A stretch of 64,000 bases of DNA from Orbaceae bacterium ESL0721 (GCA_029433365.1 JAQTHZ010000001.1:806001-870000), one strand, 5' to 3'; shown: positions 52,844-63,934, counted from the stretch's first letter. The notes: generated by a model not told the origin, from the letters alone. Numbers and translations are program-made.

Positions 52844-53250
52844 TTACAACTCATAGTTGTCTCGGTTACGCTTACTCTCTCTTATCTAATCTCTATAGCT
52901 ACTTTTATCATAACCCTAACCTTAATATTAAAACCTTAATCTTAAATATTTAATATTAAATATTAAGTTTTATATCTTAAGCATTGGGGTTTAGACTTTA
53001 GGTCTTAACCTCAAGTAACTATTAAACCAAATAAGCGAGAACTCGTTTATTTTCAGCTTGTTCCTTTTTGTTAAAGAGCTTTATCTTACTATCTACTCTA
53101 GCATATAAACCTTTACACCTAATCTCTAACTTCAATTAGAACTGATGCATGGTTTATATAAGCAAATACTAAGATAACTTTTTATTAATTACTAAGTTTT
53201 TATAAGAAGTTTTAATCGTAAAGTAGATTTAGTAAGTTAGTCACTTTTTA
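52844..53250 (-). other. 16S-23S spacer: boxA and palindromic AT-rich stretch
   Basis: The spacer between tRNA-Glu and 23S holds the 5' arm of the 23S stem (52837-52861), a very AT-rich palindromic stretch at about 52925-52970 with repeated AATATTAAA-type words, and a boxA antitermination site (AGCTCTTTAACAAAAAGG on the minus strand, 53064-53081) near 23S. Nothing suggests a second tRNA. Confidence 0.75.
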
Positions 53251-53326
53251 TGGCGTCCCCTAGGGGATTCGAACCCCTGTTACCGCCGTGAAAGGGCGAT
53301 GTCCTAGGCCTCTAGACGAAGGGGAC
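53251..53326 (-). tRNA. gltU: tRNA-Glu (anticodon TTC)
   Basis: The minus strand gives acceptor arms GTCCCCT and AGGGGAC, anticodon loop CTTTCAC with TTC, T-arm GGGGTTCGAATCCCC and an encoded CCA at 53251-53253. It is the single tRNA of the 16S-23S spacer, as in E. coli rrnC, rrnB, rrnE and rrnG. Confidence 0.97.
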
Positions 53327-53406
53327 GTATTCTTACTTCTCTTCTCTACAACTCTTTACTTCTTTTCTATCAACAAACAATCTGTGTGAACACTTACAAG
53401 CTCTCG

Positions 53407-54944
<1,538 letters not shown>

Positions 54945-55178
54945 AAAGTTTGATGCTCAATTATTTAACCTGACTTCTTTCTGAAATTCTTCATTTCAAA
55001 TGAATCTTCAAGGTCACTTATTAAGACTTTAATTTTTTAAGTCCGTAGACTTTATCTTTCGTCTCGTAAGTGCCCACACAGATTGTCTGTTGCTTAGTTT
55101 TTAAAGAGCTGACAGCTTTTTCTACTTTCGTATATCATTAGGCTTCACCGCCTAACTTCTCTGTCTCAAGGGCTGCGT

Positions 55179-55207
55179 ATACTACACAACTCCCTCTTAT
55201 CAGTCAA
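55179..55207 (-). promoter_or_regulatory. rRNA operon promoter P2
   Basis: On the minus strand TTGACT (55202-55207) and TAGTAT (55179-55184) are separated by 17 bp, followed by a GC-rich discriminator ACGCAGCCC. Position and sequence resemble E. coli rrn P2. Confidence 0.8.
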
Positions 55208-55312
55208 GACATTTTTCGCTTTTTTACAACAAAAAAATATTGCCTCAACTTCTTAATCCTTACTTCCACTTCGCTTTCTCTACTTTTCTCTGCTCCGTGT
55301 CAGTGGATGCGC

Positions 55313-55340
55313 ATTATAGGCACTTCCTCAGCTTTAGCAA
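55313..55340 (-). promoter_or_regulatory. rRNA operon promoter P1
   Basis: On the minus strand TTGCTA (55335-55340), a 16-bp spacer and TATAAT (55313-55318) are followed by GCGCATCCACTGACACGG, nearly the same as the E. coli rrnB P1 start region. The 16-bp spacer and GC-rich discriminator are the features that make rrn P1 sensitive to ppGpp/DksA and to initiating NTP. An A/T-rich tract upstream (55365-55400) may serve as an UP element. Confidence 0.88.
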
Positions 55341-55501
55341 CCCTATTCTTGCAATTTCTTTCTCGTTTGCTTTTTATTTAAACAAAGAAGTAGTTTATCG
55401 TTAGAGTTATTTTAAGAAAAAAGCCTATTTACTCTTCAGTAAATAGGCTAATTAATTATATTTTATTAACTTTATAAATAACGATACTTCAAAATAAAAA
55501 A

Positions 55502-55756
55502 TTACGACTCTAATCCCAATTTCTTTACTGCATATGAACAAACTGGAATAATTTTGCGGTTCTCTTGCTTTAACTGTTCGACAACTAAATGTAATAATCT
55601 GTCTGCAATACCTTCACCTCGATAATTTGGATCTACAAATGTGTGATCTATTGTCGCGCTATCATCGCCAACTCGGGTAAAAGTCATCTCTGCAACCTCT
55701 TGACCATCATCAGTTTTAGCATAAATGCGGTTATCATCTTGTAAATATTGCAACAT
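55502..55756 (-). CDS. Small GNAT-like N-acetyltransferase (YjdJ type)
   Basis: An 84-residue single-domain protein with the short GNAT fold of the YjdJ/NATD1 group. The acetyl-CoA-binding segment is VDPNYRGEGIADRLLHLVVEQ near residue 48, with ATIDHTFVDP before it and IIPVCSYAVKKL at the end. I chose the ATG at 55756 (AAGGGG upstream), not the open frame to 55816. The substrate is unknown. It ends close to the rRNA promoter region and is downstream of pfkA. Confidence 0.85.
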   Translation of the reverse strand: MLQYLQDDNRIYAKTDDGQEVAEMTFTRVGDDSATIDHTFVDPNYRGEGIADRLLHLVVEQLKQENRKIIPVCSYAVKKLGLES

Positions 55757-55876
55757 ATAATTCCCCTTAGTTTCGATTAAAAAAGGTGGAATTCCACCTT
55801 TTTCGTTAATAAACAAGTATTCATAATTAATAAACAGTAAAAAATTGTTTTTACCAATATTAATCTTGTAAGAGAC

Positions 55877-56839
55877 CTAAAAAAGACGTTTAGCCGTATT
55901 ATAGAGATCAACATCAAATGGTCGTTTCATATTATTTAGTACTTCCATAATATCATTATGGATCAATTTACCATGTTGAATACCTACACTACGCCCCGCA
56001 AAACCAGCCAATAAAAGTTCAACCGCATATGCCCCCATTCTAGATCCAATGATACGATCATAAGGAACTGGTGAACCGCCACGTTGTACATGCCCTAATA
56101 TTGTTGCACGAGTTTCATGCCCCACAGCTGCTTCAATATCTTTTGCTAACTGATTTACATCACACATATGTTCTGTAACTGCGACTATTGCATGGGTTTT
56201 GCCTTTTTCGAAACCCTGTTTGATCTCTTCAATTAGATTCTCTTGATTATATCCAATTTCAGGGATGATCATGAATTCACAGCCACCAGCAACAGCTGCA
56301 TTTAAAGTTAAATCACCACATCCACGACCCATAATTTCGATTACCGAGATACGGTGATGCGATGAGCAGGTGTCGCGTAATCTATCAATTGCTTCAACAG
56401 CGGTACTTAATGCAGTAAAATAACCGATTGTATAGTCGGTACCTCGTATATCATTATCGATTGTGCCTGGTAAACCAATACATGGGAAGCCCGCTTCTGA
56501 AAGTCTTAAAGCGCCCATATATGAACCATCACCACCAACTACAACTAATGCATCAATCCCATGTTTTTTCAAATTTTCGATCGCTTTTTCACGGACTGAT
56601 GCATCTTTAAATTCTGGGAAACGGGCAGAACCTAAAAATGTTCCACCTCGTGTAATAATGTCGGAAACACTATGACGATAAAGTTGTGTAATACGATTTT
56701 CATAAAGACCTAGATAGCCATCTGAGATACCAAAAACTTCTAATCCTTCTGTAAGCGCCGCTCTTACAACTCCTCGAATCGCCGCATTCATCCCCGGCGC
56801 ATCACCACCACTTGTTAGTACACCTATTTTTTTTATCAT
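55877..56839 (-). CDS. pfkA: 6-phosphofructokinase I
   Basis: A 320-residue enzyme, exactly the E. coli length, that phosphorylates fructose-6-P with ATP. The ATP loop is [16 protein letters not shown] at residues 8-23, the [11 protein letters not shown] and PGTIDNDI segments hold the active site, and [12 protein letters not shown] is the substrate-binding part. I chose the ATG at 56839 with GGAG upstream. fieF lies just upstream, the same pair as in E. coli. Confidence 0.98.
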   Translation of the reverse strand: MIKKIGVLTSGGDAPGMNAAIRGVVRAALTEGLEVFGISDGYLGLYENRITQLYRHSVSDIITRGGTFLGSARFPEFKDASVREKAIENLKKHGIDALVVVGGDGSYMGALRLSEAGFPCIGLPGTIDNDIRGTDYTIGYFTALSTAVEAIDRLRDTCSSHHRISVIEIMGRGCGDLTLNAAVAGGCEFMIIPEIGYNQENLIEEIKQGFEKGKTHAIVAVTEHMCDVNQLAKDIEAAVGHETRATILGHVQRGGSPVPYDRIIGSRMGAYAVELLLAGFAGRSVGIQHGKLIHNDIMEVLNNMKRPFDVDLYNTAKRLF

Positions 56840-56929
56840 GAAAAACTCCAAGTTGATTAATATTCGGCTATTATAAGGTCACATATTTGGAGTAACAATA
56901 GATGATGAATGCTATTTTACAGATTTATA

Positions 56930-57823
56930 CTAAAATCTAGCTATTTCCTCTGGCACTACTGAAATGGGATCTTGATGGATAATCACCTCCGCGGGTGCAA
57001 AATGGTTGACAATAAGTCGTTCGATTTTATCTGTCACTGCATGCGCTTTAATCAATGGGGTATTATCTTCTAACTCAATATGCAGTTGAATAAATTTGAT
57101 TGGACCTGCTTGCCGTGTCTTAAGATCATGCACCCCTCTTACCTCTGGGAATGAGGTAGCAATTGAGAGAATCTGCTGATTATCCTCATCAGATAGCGCT
57201 TTATCAAGGAGATCTTGAATTGCTTGATAGGCAATAATAGAAGCACTATAGGCGATATAAAAAGCAATTAAAAAGGCAAATATTGCATCTGCAAACTTAA
57301 TCCCATACCAAGTTAACCCTAAAGCAAAAATTACAGTAATATTCATTAAAAGATCTGACGAGTAGTGCAGCATATCAGCTTGAATTGCTTTGCTTTTTGT
57401 TTTGCGGATCACCTTTTTCTGATAAATAACCAAGCCTGCTGTAACCAAAACTGATATCGCCGAGATTAAGATCCCAAACCATGCAAATTGAATAACATTT
57501 GGGTAAATGATCATCTTGATACTGGTCAATAATAAGATAGATGCTGAACCAATAATAAATGTACTTTGCGCAAGTGCTGCCAATGACTCTGCTTTACCGT
57601 GTCCAAAGGTGTGATCTTCATCTGGCGGTTTGAGCGCATAGCGTATTAAAAAGAAGTTCAAACCAGAGGCAATCAGATCAACTGCAGAATCCAAAAGTGA
57701 AGCGAGTAAACTGATAGAGTCGGTCAACCAAAAAGTAACTAATTTAAGAAGAATCAGAAAAATAGAGATAGTGACCGCATAGAGTGTTGCTCTTTTGACT
57801 AATTTCCCATATAAATTTGGCAT
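56930..57823 (-). CDS. fieF: Cation-efflux pump FieF (YiiP)
   Basis: A 297-residue cation diffusion facilitator (E. coli 300) with six membrane helices and a cytosolic metal-binding end. The membrane zinc/iron site lies in SLLDSAVDLIASG (helix 2) and LHYSSDLLMN (helix 5), and EDHTFGHGKAESLAA carries the loop ligands. It exports Fe2+ and Zn2+ by proton exchange. Fur, at 1544-1999, is the likely sensor of the same metal. Confidence 0.95.
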   Translation of the reverse strand: MPNLYGKLVKRATLYAVTISIFLILLKLVTFWLTDSISLLASLLDSAVDLIASGLNFFLIRYALKPPDEDHTFGHGKAESLAALAQSTFIIGSASILLLTSIKMIIYPNVIQFAWFGILISAISVLVTAGLVIYQKKVIRKTKSKAIQADMLHYSSDLLMNITVIFALGLTWYGIKFADAIFAFLIAFYIAYSASIIAYQAIQDLLDKALSDEDNQQILSIATSFPEVRGVHDLKTRQAGPIKFIQLHIELEDNTPLIKAHAVTDKIERLIVNHFAPAEVIIHQDPISVVPEEIARF

Positions 57824-57889
57824 ATAACCTCTTTTTCTCTACTTTTCTACAATAAAGATTCAACTTTTTAAATGGCCTTTTTTGATATC

Positions 57890-57967
57890 TATTTCTAATA
57901 ATTATTTTCGATCATTATTTCTGATCTTTGTTTCTAATAACTATTTCTCACAGCTATTTTTTATAAT
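57890..57967. repeat. 13-bp tandem repeat, six units, at the end of yajL
   Basis: Units start at 57890, 57903, 57916, 57929, 57942 and 57955, an exact 13-bp step. Examples are TATTTCTAATAAT, TATTTTCGATCAT and TATTTCTGATCTT. The last unit overlaps the stop and final codons of yajL, so the array begins inside the coding region on the minus strand. Confidence 0.85.
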
Positions 57968-58547
57968 TATAGATACCCTCTGGTAGGACTAACTGCTCTG
58001 CAACTTCCGCCGCCTTATCATCTCCTTTTAAAACCGCAACTATTTTTAGAGCAAAATCAATTGAAGTAGCCGGACCTTGACTTGTAATTACCCTATATTT
58101 GGGATCGAAATAGACTCGCTCTGATTGCCAATACCTAAAATGGCTTTTAGTAGTTGGGTAGCCCGTCATCTCTGCATCAGGGAGAAGATTATGGTATTGC
58201 AAAACCATAGCTGGTGAGGCACAGATAGCGGCTATTAGGTGACCTTTTTGGTGAGCTGTTTTTAATTTTTCAATTACCGCTGGCGAATCGCGAAAGTTCT
58301 CTGCCCCTTTTAAGCCACCAGGCAAAATAGTAACAGTAAAATCAGCATCTTTTACTTGTGAAAATGTTTTTTGCGCTAAAATTGTTACGCCGCGCGAACA
58401 GGCAACCTCTCTATTTTCGGTAATACTCGCCGATATCACCTCAATACCTGCACGAGTCAATAGATCAATCGTGGTAACTGCCTCTGTCTCTTCACACCCA
58501 TCAGCAAGCAGAACCAGTGCTCGATGAGTCATTAATTTCTCACTCAT
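57954..58547 (-). CDS. yajL: DJ-1/PfpI family protein YajL
   Basis: A 197-residue DJ-1 family protein (E. coli 196). LLADGCEETEAVTTIDLL near residue 12 has the conserved Glu, and the nucleophile Cys sits in AAICASPAMVLQ near residue 108. The ending LPEGIYNYKK matches YajL. Such proteins protect proteins and nucleotides from oxidative or glyoxal damage. An AAAGG site supports the ATG at 58547. Its C-terminal codons form part of a 13-bp tandem repeat. Confidence 0.92.
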   Translation of the reverse strand: MSEKLMTHRALVLLADGCEETEAVTTIDLLTRAGIEVISASITENREVACSRGVTILAQKTFSQVKDADFTVTILPGGLKGAENFRDSPAVIEKLKTAHQKGHLIAAICASPAMVLQYHNLLPDAEMTGYPTTKSHFRYWQSERVYFDPKYRVITSQGPATSIDFALKIVAVLKGDDKAAEVAEQLVLPEGIYNYKK

Positions 58548-58642
58548 AATTAGCCTTTAAGATAAATAAAAATAAGTTTATAGAAAAAATATTTTAAAAG
58601 ATAGAGAGAATTAACAGATTAGAGGGGATCTGATTTAGCACA

Positions 58643-58690
58643 ATGTTTTAGGGGTAACATGTTTTAGGGTTAAAATGTTTTAGGGTTAAC
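58643..58690 (+). repeat. Tandem ATGTTTTAGGGTT repeat, three units
   Basis: Units ATGTTTTAGGGGTAAC, ATGTTTTAGGGTTAAA and ATGTTTTAGGGTTAAC start at 58643, 58659 and 58675, a 16-bp step. A decayed fourth (CTAGTATTTAGGTAGG) follows. They lie in the 211-bp spacer between the end of the sugar-transferase gene and yajL. Confidence 0.88.
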
Positions 58691-58758
58691 CTAGTATTTA
58701 GGTAGGAGATGAGATATCAAATGCAGATACCTCATTTTTTTTACGCAAAAGATAGGGA

Positions 58759-59397
58759 TTAATAGGCACCTTTACGGGCAAAAACCACAAACAGCGTCTG
58801 CACCAATATAATAAAATCGCGCCAGAGAGACCAATTGATAATATATTGGATATCGAGCTGCACGCGCTCATCATAAGTTGTATCATTACGACCACTGATC
58901 TGCCATAAACCAGTCATACCTGGTTTGACCGAAATATAATATTGGCTAAATTGGTGATAACGCTCCAGCTCACTCTCAATAATCGGTCTTGGTCCAACAA
59001 GGCTCATATCCCCTTTTAACACATTCCACAACTGTGGAAGCTCATCAATACTGGTTCGCCTTAAAAACTGCCCGATTTTTGTCACCCGTGGATCATTCTT
59101 AAGTTTAAAGTCCTTATCCCACTCAGCTTTTGCTTTAGGGTTATTAGCTAATAACTGCTCTAAAACCTCTTGTGAGTTCACAATCATAGAGCGGAATTTA
59201 TAGCATTGAAATTTTTTACCATTTTTACCAATACGCTCATGACCAAATATTGCACTACCACCATCACGAGAGATCTTATAATAGAGATAGATAAATAGCG
59301 GTGATAAAGTGATCAATAAAAAAATTGAGACCATAACATCGATAACTCTTTTAATACAAAGCTTAATAGTCAATACCCACGTTTTTTTTAACTTCAT
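58759..59397 (-). CDS. Undecaprenyl-phosphate sugar-1-phosphate transferase (WbaP/RfbP type)
   Basis: A 212-residue initiating transferase that loads the first sugar phosphate on undecaprenyl phosphate at the inner membrane. The core PKVRRS-like start IKRVIDVMVSIFLL forms the re-entrant membrane helix, GKKFQCYKFRSM the catalytic segment, RRTSIDELPQLWNVLKGDMSLVGPRP the Asp-Glu motif, and KPGMTGLWQISGRND the C-terminal signature close to WbaP. It is less than half the length of full WbaP, having only the catalytic domain. The first sugar, often galactose for this group, is not certain. Confidence 0.88.
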   Translation of the reverse strand: MKLKKTWVLTIKLCIKRVIDVMVSIFLLITLSPLFIYLYYKISRDGGSAIFGHERIGKNGKKFQCYKFRSMIVNSQEVLEQLLANNPKAKAEWDKDFKLKNDPRVTKIGQFLRRTSIDELPQLWNVLKGDMSLVGPRPIIESELERYHQFSQYYISVKPGMTGLWQISGRNDTTYDERVQLDIQYIINWSLWRDFIILVQTLFVVFARKGAY

Positions 59398-59434
59398 AAT
59401 TTATACTTTTTTAAAAATTTATTTTTAATGATTT

Positions 59435-59494
59435 ATGTTTAAAGGACTAATGTTTTAAGAATTAATGTTTTAAGGATTAATATTTTTAAGAGTA
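59435..59494 (+). repeat. Degenerate 15-bp relative of the ATGTTTTAGGGTT repeat
   Basis: Units ATGTTTAAAGGACTA, ATGTTTTAAGAATTA, ATGTTTTAAGGATTA and ATATTTTTAAGAGTA start at 59435, 59450, 59465 and 59480, a 15-bp step. They share ATGTTTTA and a G-rich middle with the main family but have lost the GGGTT. The array lies between the sugar-transferase gene and rfbD. Confidence 0.75.
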
Positions 59495-59584
59495 ACTGTT
59501 AATAATTAATTTAAAATAGTGACAGTTATGCATAAATAGTTATCCTTCATCTAGATATAGCAAACCTGCTTTAAATTAAGATAA

Positions 59585-60436
59585 TCAAATGATTAAGATA
59601 TTATTCAACACATCTTGTAAACTTGAAAAAGTGACCGGATAGGTTTGAATCTTAGCGCAATCTAATACCGAATAGGGTGGTCTTGTTACCGGTGTTGGGT
59701 ATTCCAATGTAGAAATTCCTATTATCGTTGGTTTTTTAGATAGTATCTCTTTTACAGATGCAGTATTGATGATTTGCATAGCAAAATCATACCAACTCAT
59801 CACCTCATTACCGCAATAGTGATAGATACCTGAATTTGCATCTGCTTGGATTAACGAAATAACCGCCGAGGCGATATCACCAGCATAAGTTGGGCAACCG
59901 ATCTGGTCATTTACAATCTTAAGTTCATCGCGCTCTTTGGCTAAACGCAACATTGTTTTGACAAAGTTATTACCATATTCACTAAAGACCCAAGCGGTAC
60001 GAATAATCGTCGCATTAGGATTGATTTCAAGCGTCAACTTTTCTCCAGCAAGTTTAGTTGCCCCATAAATACCCAGTGGATTAGTATTATCACTCTCTTT
60101 GTAGGGTCTATTTTGGGTACCATCAAAAACATAATCGGTTGAGATATGAAAAAAACGGGCAGCACTCTCTCTACATGCTAAAGCTAAGTAGTAAGGACCA
60201 AATTTATTAATTTTTTCAGCAATTTCGGGTACACTTTCCGCCTTATCAACAGCTGTATAAGCAGCAGCATTTAATACTACATCAGGTTTATGTTGTTTAA
60301 TAAATGCAGTAACAGCGGCTTGATCGGTAATATCTAACTGCTGATGCGTGGTTGCAATTAATTGCCACTGGGCTGGGAATCTATCTTGGAAGCAGCGCCC
60401 TAACTGCCCACCTGCACCAGTTAAAAGAACCTTCAT
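59585..60436 (-). CDS. rfbD: dTDP-4-dehydrorhamnose reductase
   Basis: A 283-residue reductase (RmlD) for the last step of dTDP-L-rhamnose synthesis. NAD(P) loop LLTGAGGQLGRCF is at residues 4-16, STDYVFDGTQNRPY near 98 and catalytic Tyr-Lys in GIYGATKLAGE near 126. It overlaps the rfbC end by 4 bp. Confidence 0.95.
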   Translation of the reverse strand: MKVLLTGAGGQLGRCFQDRFPAQWQLIATTHQQLDITDQAAVTAFIKQHKPDVVLNAAAYTAVDKAESVPEIAEKINKFGPYYLALACRESAARFFHISTDYVFDGTQNRPYKESDNTNPLGIYGATKLAGEKLTLEINPNATIIRTAWVFSEYGNNFVKTMLRLAKERDELKIVNDQIGCPTYAGDIASAVISLIQADANSGIYHYCGNEVMSWYDFAMQIINTASVKEILSKKPTIIGISTLEYPTPVTRPPYSVLDCAKIQTYPVTFSSLQDVLNNILII

Positions 60437-60969
60437 AAAAATAGCTCCTTAAGTGATCGCCCTTGCTGATCTTTATCTGACAAGATAGGATTTGCTATCG
60501 GCCAATCGATGGCAACATCAGCATCATTCCAGATCAAACAGCCCTCATTTTTAGGATCATAATAATTTGTACACTTATACTCAAAATCAGCGATATCTGA
60601 TAGCACAACAAAGCCGTGAGCTAGACCGGGTGGAATCCAAAATTGGGTTTTATTCTCTTCTGATAAGAGTACCCCGACCCACTCGCCAAATGTTGCGGAG
60701 TCTTTCCTAATATCGACCGCCACATCAAACACTTCACCACGCACAACCCGTACTAATTTACCTTGTGGATTTGCTGTTTGGAAATGTAATCCGCGTAAAA
60801 CATTTTTACTTGAGCGCGAATAGTTATCCTGCACAAAATCATAATCAATTTGCAACATCTCTTGATAACGACGCTTTGAAAAGGTCTCTAAAAAGAATCC
60901 TCGATTATCACCAAATACTTTAGGCTGAATAATTTTAACCCCAGCAATTTTAGTATCATGAACCTGCAA
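60433..60969 (-). CDS. rfbC: dTDP-4-dehydrorhamnose 3,5-epimerase
   Basis: A 178-residue cupin epimerase (RmlC). FGDNRGFFLETF, VLRGLHFQ with the catalytic His near residue 60, and QFWIPPGLAHGFVVLSD are diagnostic. I chose the TTG at 60969 because GAGGAG (inside the rfbA stop region) lies 7 bp upstream; the frame extends to a TTG at 60984 that overlaps rfbA. No ATG is available. Coupled translation with rfbA and rfbD is likely. Confidence 0.93.
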   Translation of the reverse strand: MQVHDTKIAGVKIIQPKVFGDNRGFFLETFSKRRYQEMLQIDYDFVQDNYSRSSKNVLRGLHFQTANPQGKLVRVVRGEVFDVAVDIRKDSATFGEWVGVLLSEENKTQFWIPPGLAHGFVVLSDIADFEYKCTNYYDPKNEGCLIWNDADVAIDWPIANPILSDKDQQGRSLKELFL

Positions 60970-60973
60970 AACT

Positions 60974-61840
60974 CTACTCCTCAATTAATTGATACAGATA
61001 TTGACCATATTCCGTTTTAGCCATCCGTTTAGCGGCATCTAAAACATCCTCCCTCTTGAGCCAACCATTGGTATAACTAATCTCCTCTAAACAGGCGACC
61101 TTCATACCTTGTCTCTTCTCAATTGTGTGGATAAATTGTGATGCATCTAGCAGACTCTCATGGGTACCAGTATCGAGCCAAGCAAAACCGCGTCCTAGAA
61201 TTTCAACATGTAATTTACCGCTCTCTAAATAGAGCTGATTAAGGGTTGAAATCTCAAGTTCACCTCTTGCTGAAGGTTTTATCTGTTTAGCCATCTCAAC
61301 AACACCATTATCGTAAAAATAGAGACCAGTTACAGCCCAATTAGATTTTGGTTTTAACGGCTTCTCTTCAATCGATAACGCTTTAAACTGTTTATCAAAC
61401 TCCACAACCCCAAATCGCTCTGGATCGGTTACTTGGTAACCAAATATGGTAGCACCTTCTTGACGACTTACCGCTTGAGCTAGCTTCTGCCTAAAACTCT
61501 GTCCAAAATAGATGTTATCGCCAAGCACTAAACAGCAGTTATCATCGCCAATAAACTCTTCACCTAAAATAAATGCCTGCGCAAGTCCATCGGGACTTGG
61601 CTGAACCAGATAACTAAAAGAGACGCCAAACTCCTCACCACTACCAAGTAGCCTTTTAAAACCGTCGATATCGTTGGGGGTTGAGATAATCAGAATGTCA
61701 CGAATACCCGCTAACATTAAAACAGAGATCGGGTAGTAGACCATCGGTTTATCATAGATTGGTAATAACTGTTTAGAGACACCTTTTGTGATAGGATGTA
61801 ATCGCGTTCCTGAACCACCTGCTAGCACAATACCTTTCAT
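60974..61840 (-). CDS. rfbA: Glucose-1-phosphate thymidylyltransferase
   Basis: A 288-residue nucleotidyltransferase (RmlA; E. coli 293) making dTDP-glucose. The N-terminus [20 protein letters not shown] carries the nucleotide-binding and catalytic residues; [18 protein letters not shown] and [10 protein letters not shown] follow. It overlaps rfbB by 4 bp and ends just ahead of the rfbC start. Confidence 0.97.
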   Translation of the reverse strand: MKGIVLAGGSGTRLHPITKGVSKQLLPIYDKPMVYYPISVLMLAGIRDILIISTPNDIDGFKRLLGSGEEFGVSFSYLVQPSPDGLAQAFILGEEFIGDDNCCLVLGDNIYFGQSFRQKLAQAVSRQEGATIFGYQVTDPERFGVVEFDKQFKALSIEEKPLKPKSNWAVTGLYFYDNGVVEMAKQIKPSARGELEISTLNQLYLESGKLHVEILGRGFAWLDTGTHESLLDASQFIHTIEKRQGMKVACLEEISYTNGWLKREDVLDAAKRMAKTEYGQYLYQLIEE

Positions 61841-62925
61841 TGTTTACTCTCTTCTGTCGATCTATTTATGATTCCAGCTCGCACTCTTGCATACGAACCA
61901 TCTTTAATATTACGGCACCACGCTTGGTTCTCTAAATACCAGATCACCGTTTTACGAATACCACTTTCGAACGTCTCTTCTGGTCTCCAGTTAAGCGTAT
62001 TAGCTATTTTAGAGGCATCTATTGCATAACGGTAATCGTGTCCAGGTCTATCAGTTACAAAGGTAATTAAATCTGCATACTGTTTAATGCCATTTGGATG
62101 GTTAGGTTTTAACTCATCTAAAATTGCACATATTGTTTTAACCACATCGATATTTTTACGCTCATTGTGACCACCAATATTATAGGTCTCCCCTACCTCG
62201 CCTTCGGTAACCACTTTATAGAGCGCTCTCGCATGATCTTCTACATAGAGCCAGTCACGAATTTGAGAACCATCACCATAGACAGGCAGTGGTTTGCCCT
62301 CTAAAGCATTTAAAATAGTTAAAGGGATCAGTTTTTCAGGGAAGTGGTAAGGGCCATAGTTATTAGAACAGTTGGTCACTATTGTTGGTAGCCCGTATGT
62401 TCGGTGCCATGCCCGAACCAGATGATCACTAGAGGCTTTGGAGGCAGAATAGGGGCTACTTGGCGCATAAGGGGTTGTTTCAGTGAAGAGATCCTGAGTA
62501 CCGTGAAGATCACCATAGACCTCATCTGTCGAGATATGGTGAAAACGAAAGCGCTCTTTATCCTCACCGTTTAAACTATTCCAATAGTGCCTAGCAGCCT
62601 CGAGTAGCGTATAAGTACCAATAATATTAGTCTCAATAAAAGCTGCTGGGCCATCAATAGAGCGATCAACATGGCTCTCTGCTGCTAAATGCATAACCGC
62701 ATCTGGTTGATAGTGAGTAAAGAGCTTATCAAGCGCTTCTCTATCACAGATATCAACCTGTGCAAAATGGTATCTATCACTATTTGCAATCGAATCTAAC
62801 GACTCAAGATTACCTGCATAGGTGAGTTTATCTACATTTATAACGATATTATTAGTATGATTAATAATCTCTCTAACCACTGCTGAACCAATAAAACCAG
62901 CTCCGCCGGTAACTAAAATTTTCAT
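61837..62925 (-). CDS. rfbB: dTDP-glucose 4,6-dehydratase
   Basis: A 362-residue short-chain dehydrogenase-type enzyme (RmlB; E. coli 361). NAD loop [16 protein letters not shown] is at residues 5-20, with [13 protein letters not shown] near 80 and the active-site Tyr-Lys in [17 protein letters not shown] near 165. It makes dTDP-4-keto-6-deoxyglucose for L-rhamnose. It overlaps both neighbours by 4 bp, so the rfb genes are tightly packed. Confidence 0.97.
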   Translation of the reverse strand: MKILVTGGAGFIGSAVVREIINHTNNIVINVDKLTYAGNLESLDSIANSDRYHFAQVDICDREALDKLFTHYQPDAVMHLAAESHVDRSIDGPAAFIETNIIGTYTLLEAARHYWNSLNGEDKERFRFHHISTDEVYGDLHGTQDLFTETTPYAPSSPYSASKASSDHLVRAWHRTYGLPTIVTNCSNNYGPYHFPEKLIPLTILNALEGKPLPVYGDGSQIRDWLYVEDHARALYKVVTEGEVGETYNIGGHNERKNIDVVKTICAILDELKPNHPNGIKQYADLITFVTDRPGHDYRYAIDASKIANTLNWRPEETFESGIRKTVIWYLENQAWCRNIKDGSYARVRAGIINRSTEESKQ

Positions 62926-63869
62926 CTGCTCTCCTTAATGCTTTTCTGAGCCCAAAAACGTTTATGCATACTACATGCTTTGATTAGGGAAAACGGCAAT
63001 CTAGGATAATGTTGCCCTAACTTATAACCAATGATTTTTAAAAGATTATTAATAGATGCCAAAGGGATCCATAATGGCGCATGTCTTAAAAGGTAGTAAA
63101 ACTCAGAGAATAGAAATCGCCTCCCTTCACTACCTGCACCACCAAACTTTTGCCTAATCCATGCATTGTCATGATGAAAAACACCAATATCAAAATAGCG
63201 TTTAAACTCCTCAAGTGGAGAGTAGTTATGAGAGTGACGCACCGTAGCATCAGCAACATAAGCAATTTTATAGCCAGCCAAAACTGCTTTGGCTGCAAAA
63301 TACATATCTTCCCCTAAAATAGTATTATCTGGGAACCTTCCGATTTGATTAAATGTAGAAACACGATATGCAGCAAAAGAGTTAGAGTTAAAAACAGTTT
63401 TCATGCCCATCTCATCTTTAGAATGTAAATCAGCAATATAACTTCGATCTTTATAATTAAAGTGTCTAGCATGGGTAGCGATTGGATTAGCATCGGTATG
63501 CGGAAGTTGCCTGCCATAAGCGATAGCAACATTAGGATCCTCAAAAACCGTCACAATATTTGCTAAACTTTCACTACTATTTAAAATGGCGTCCTGCGTT
63601 AAAAATATAACAATATCAACATCTTTTAATAATGATACGCCATAATTCCTCGTTCCACCATGATTAAACTCATTGGAGCTTATGGTAACCGTATCGAAAT
63701 TAACATGTTTTGCACTTAATAACGAGTTATCACTACTGGACGAGTCAATAACTAAAATAGTTTGCAGGATATCTCTCTGTCTATTAAGCTCTGCTAATGC
63801 CTGCAACCATCTATCACCGCCATTATATAGTGGGATAATAACCGAAAGTTTCGGAGCCCTTTTTTCCAT
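62922..63869 (-). CDS. GT2 family rhamnosyltransferase
   Basis: A 315-residue family 2 glycosyltransferase. [17 protein letters not shown] with the donor-site start is at residues 9-25, LTQDAIL holds the metal-binding QDA motif near 94, HGGTRNYGV is present near residue 71, and [15 protein letters not shown] gives the ED catalytic segment near 190. Its resemblance to known rhamnosyltransferases and the rfb genes overlapped downstream suggest it adds L-rhamnose to the O-antigen or capsule unit. AAAGGAGA precedes the ATG. The acceptor is unknown. Confidence 0.85.
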   Translation of the reverse strand: MEKRAPKLSVIIPLYNGGDRWLQALAELNRQRDILQTILVIDSSSSDNSLLSAKHVNFDTVTISSNEFNHGGTRNYGVSLLKDVDIVIFLTQDAILNSSESLANIVTVFEDPNVAIAYGRQLPHTDANPIATHARHFNYKDRSYIADLHSKDEMGMKTVFNSNSFAAYRVSTFNQIGRFPDNTILGEDMYFAAKAVLAGYKIAYVADATVRHSHNYSPLEEFKRYFDIGVFHHDNAWIRQKFGGAGSEGRRFLFSEFYYLLRHAPLWIPLASINNLLKIIGYKLGQHYPRLPFSLIKACSMHKRFWAQKSIKESR

Positions 63870-63934
63870 AACAGATATCTCCTTTTTGCACTCTTTTTAC
63901 ATCTCAATGATTGAATAGAGCACTACTATTGTTA

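Larger units (their letters stand above)
54945..55501 (-). promoter_or_regulatory. rRNA leader and promoter region
   Basis: Reading on the minus strand this 557-bp region holds, in order, an AT-rich upstream part, promoter P1 (55313-55340), about 105 bp, promoter P2 (55179-55207), a leader with boxA (AGCTCTTTAA, 55101-55110), the 5' arm of the 16S processing stem (55066-55092) and a T-rich stretch up to 16S. A hairpin (AGCCTATTT / AAATAGGCT, about 55421-55450) near the far end likely terminates the gene upstream. No open reading frame is credible. Confidence 0.85.

Noticed and set aside
52925-52970. AT-rich palindromic words in the 16S-23S spacer as members of the dispersed repeat family
   Set aside because: They contain CCTTAATATTAAA-type words but not ATGTTTTAGGGTT, and more likely form spacer secondary structure.
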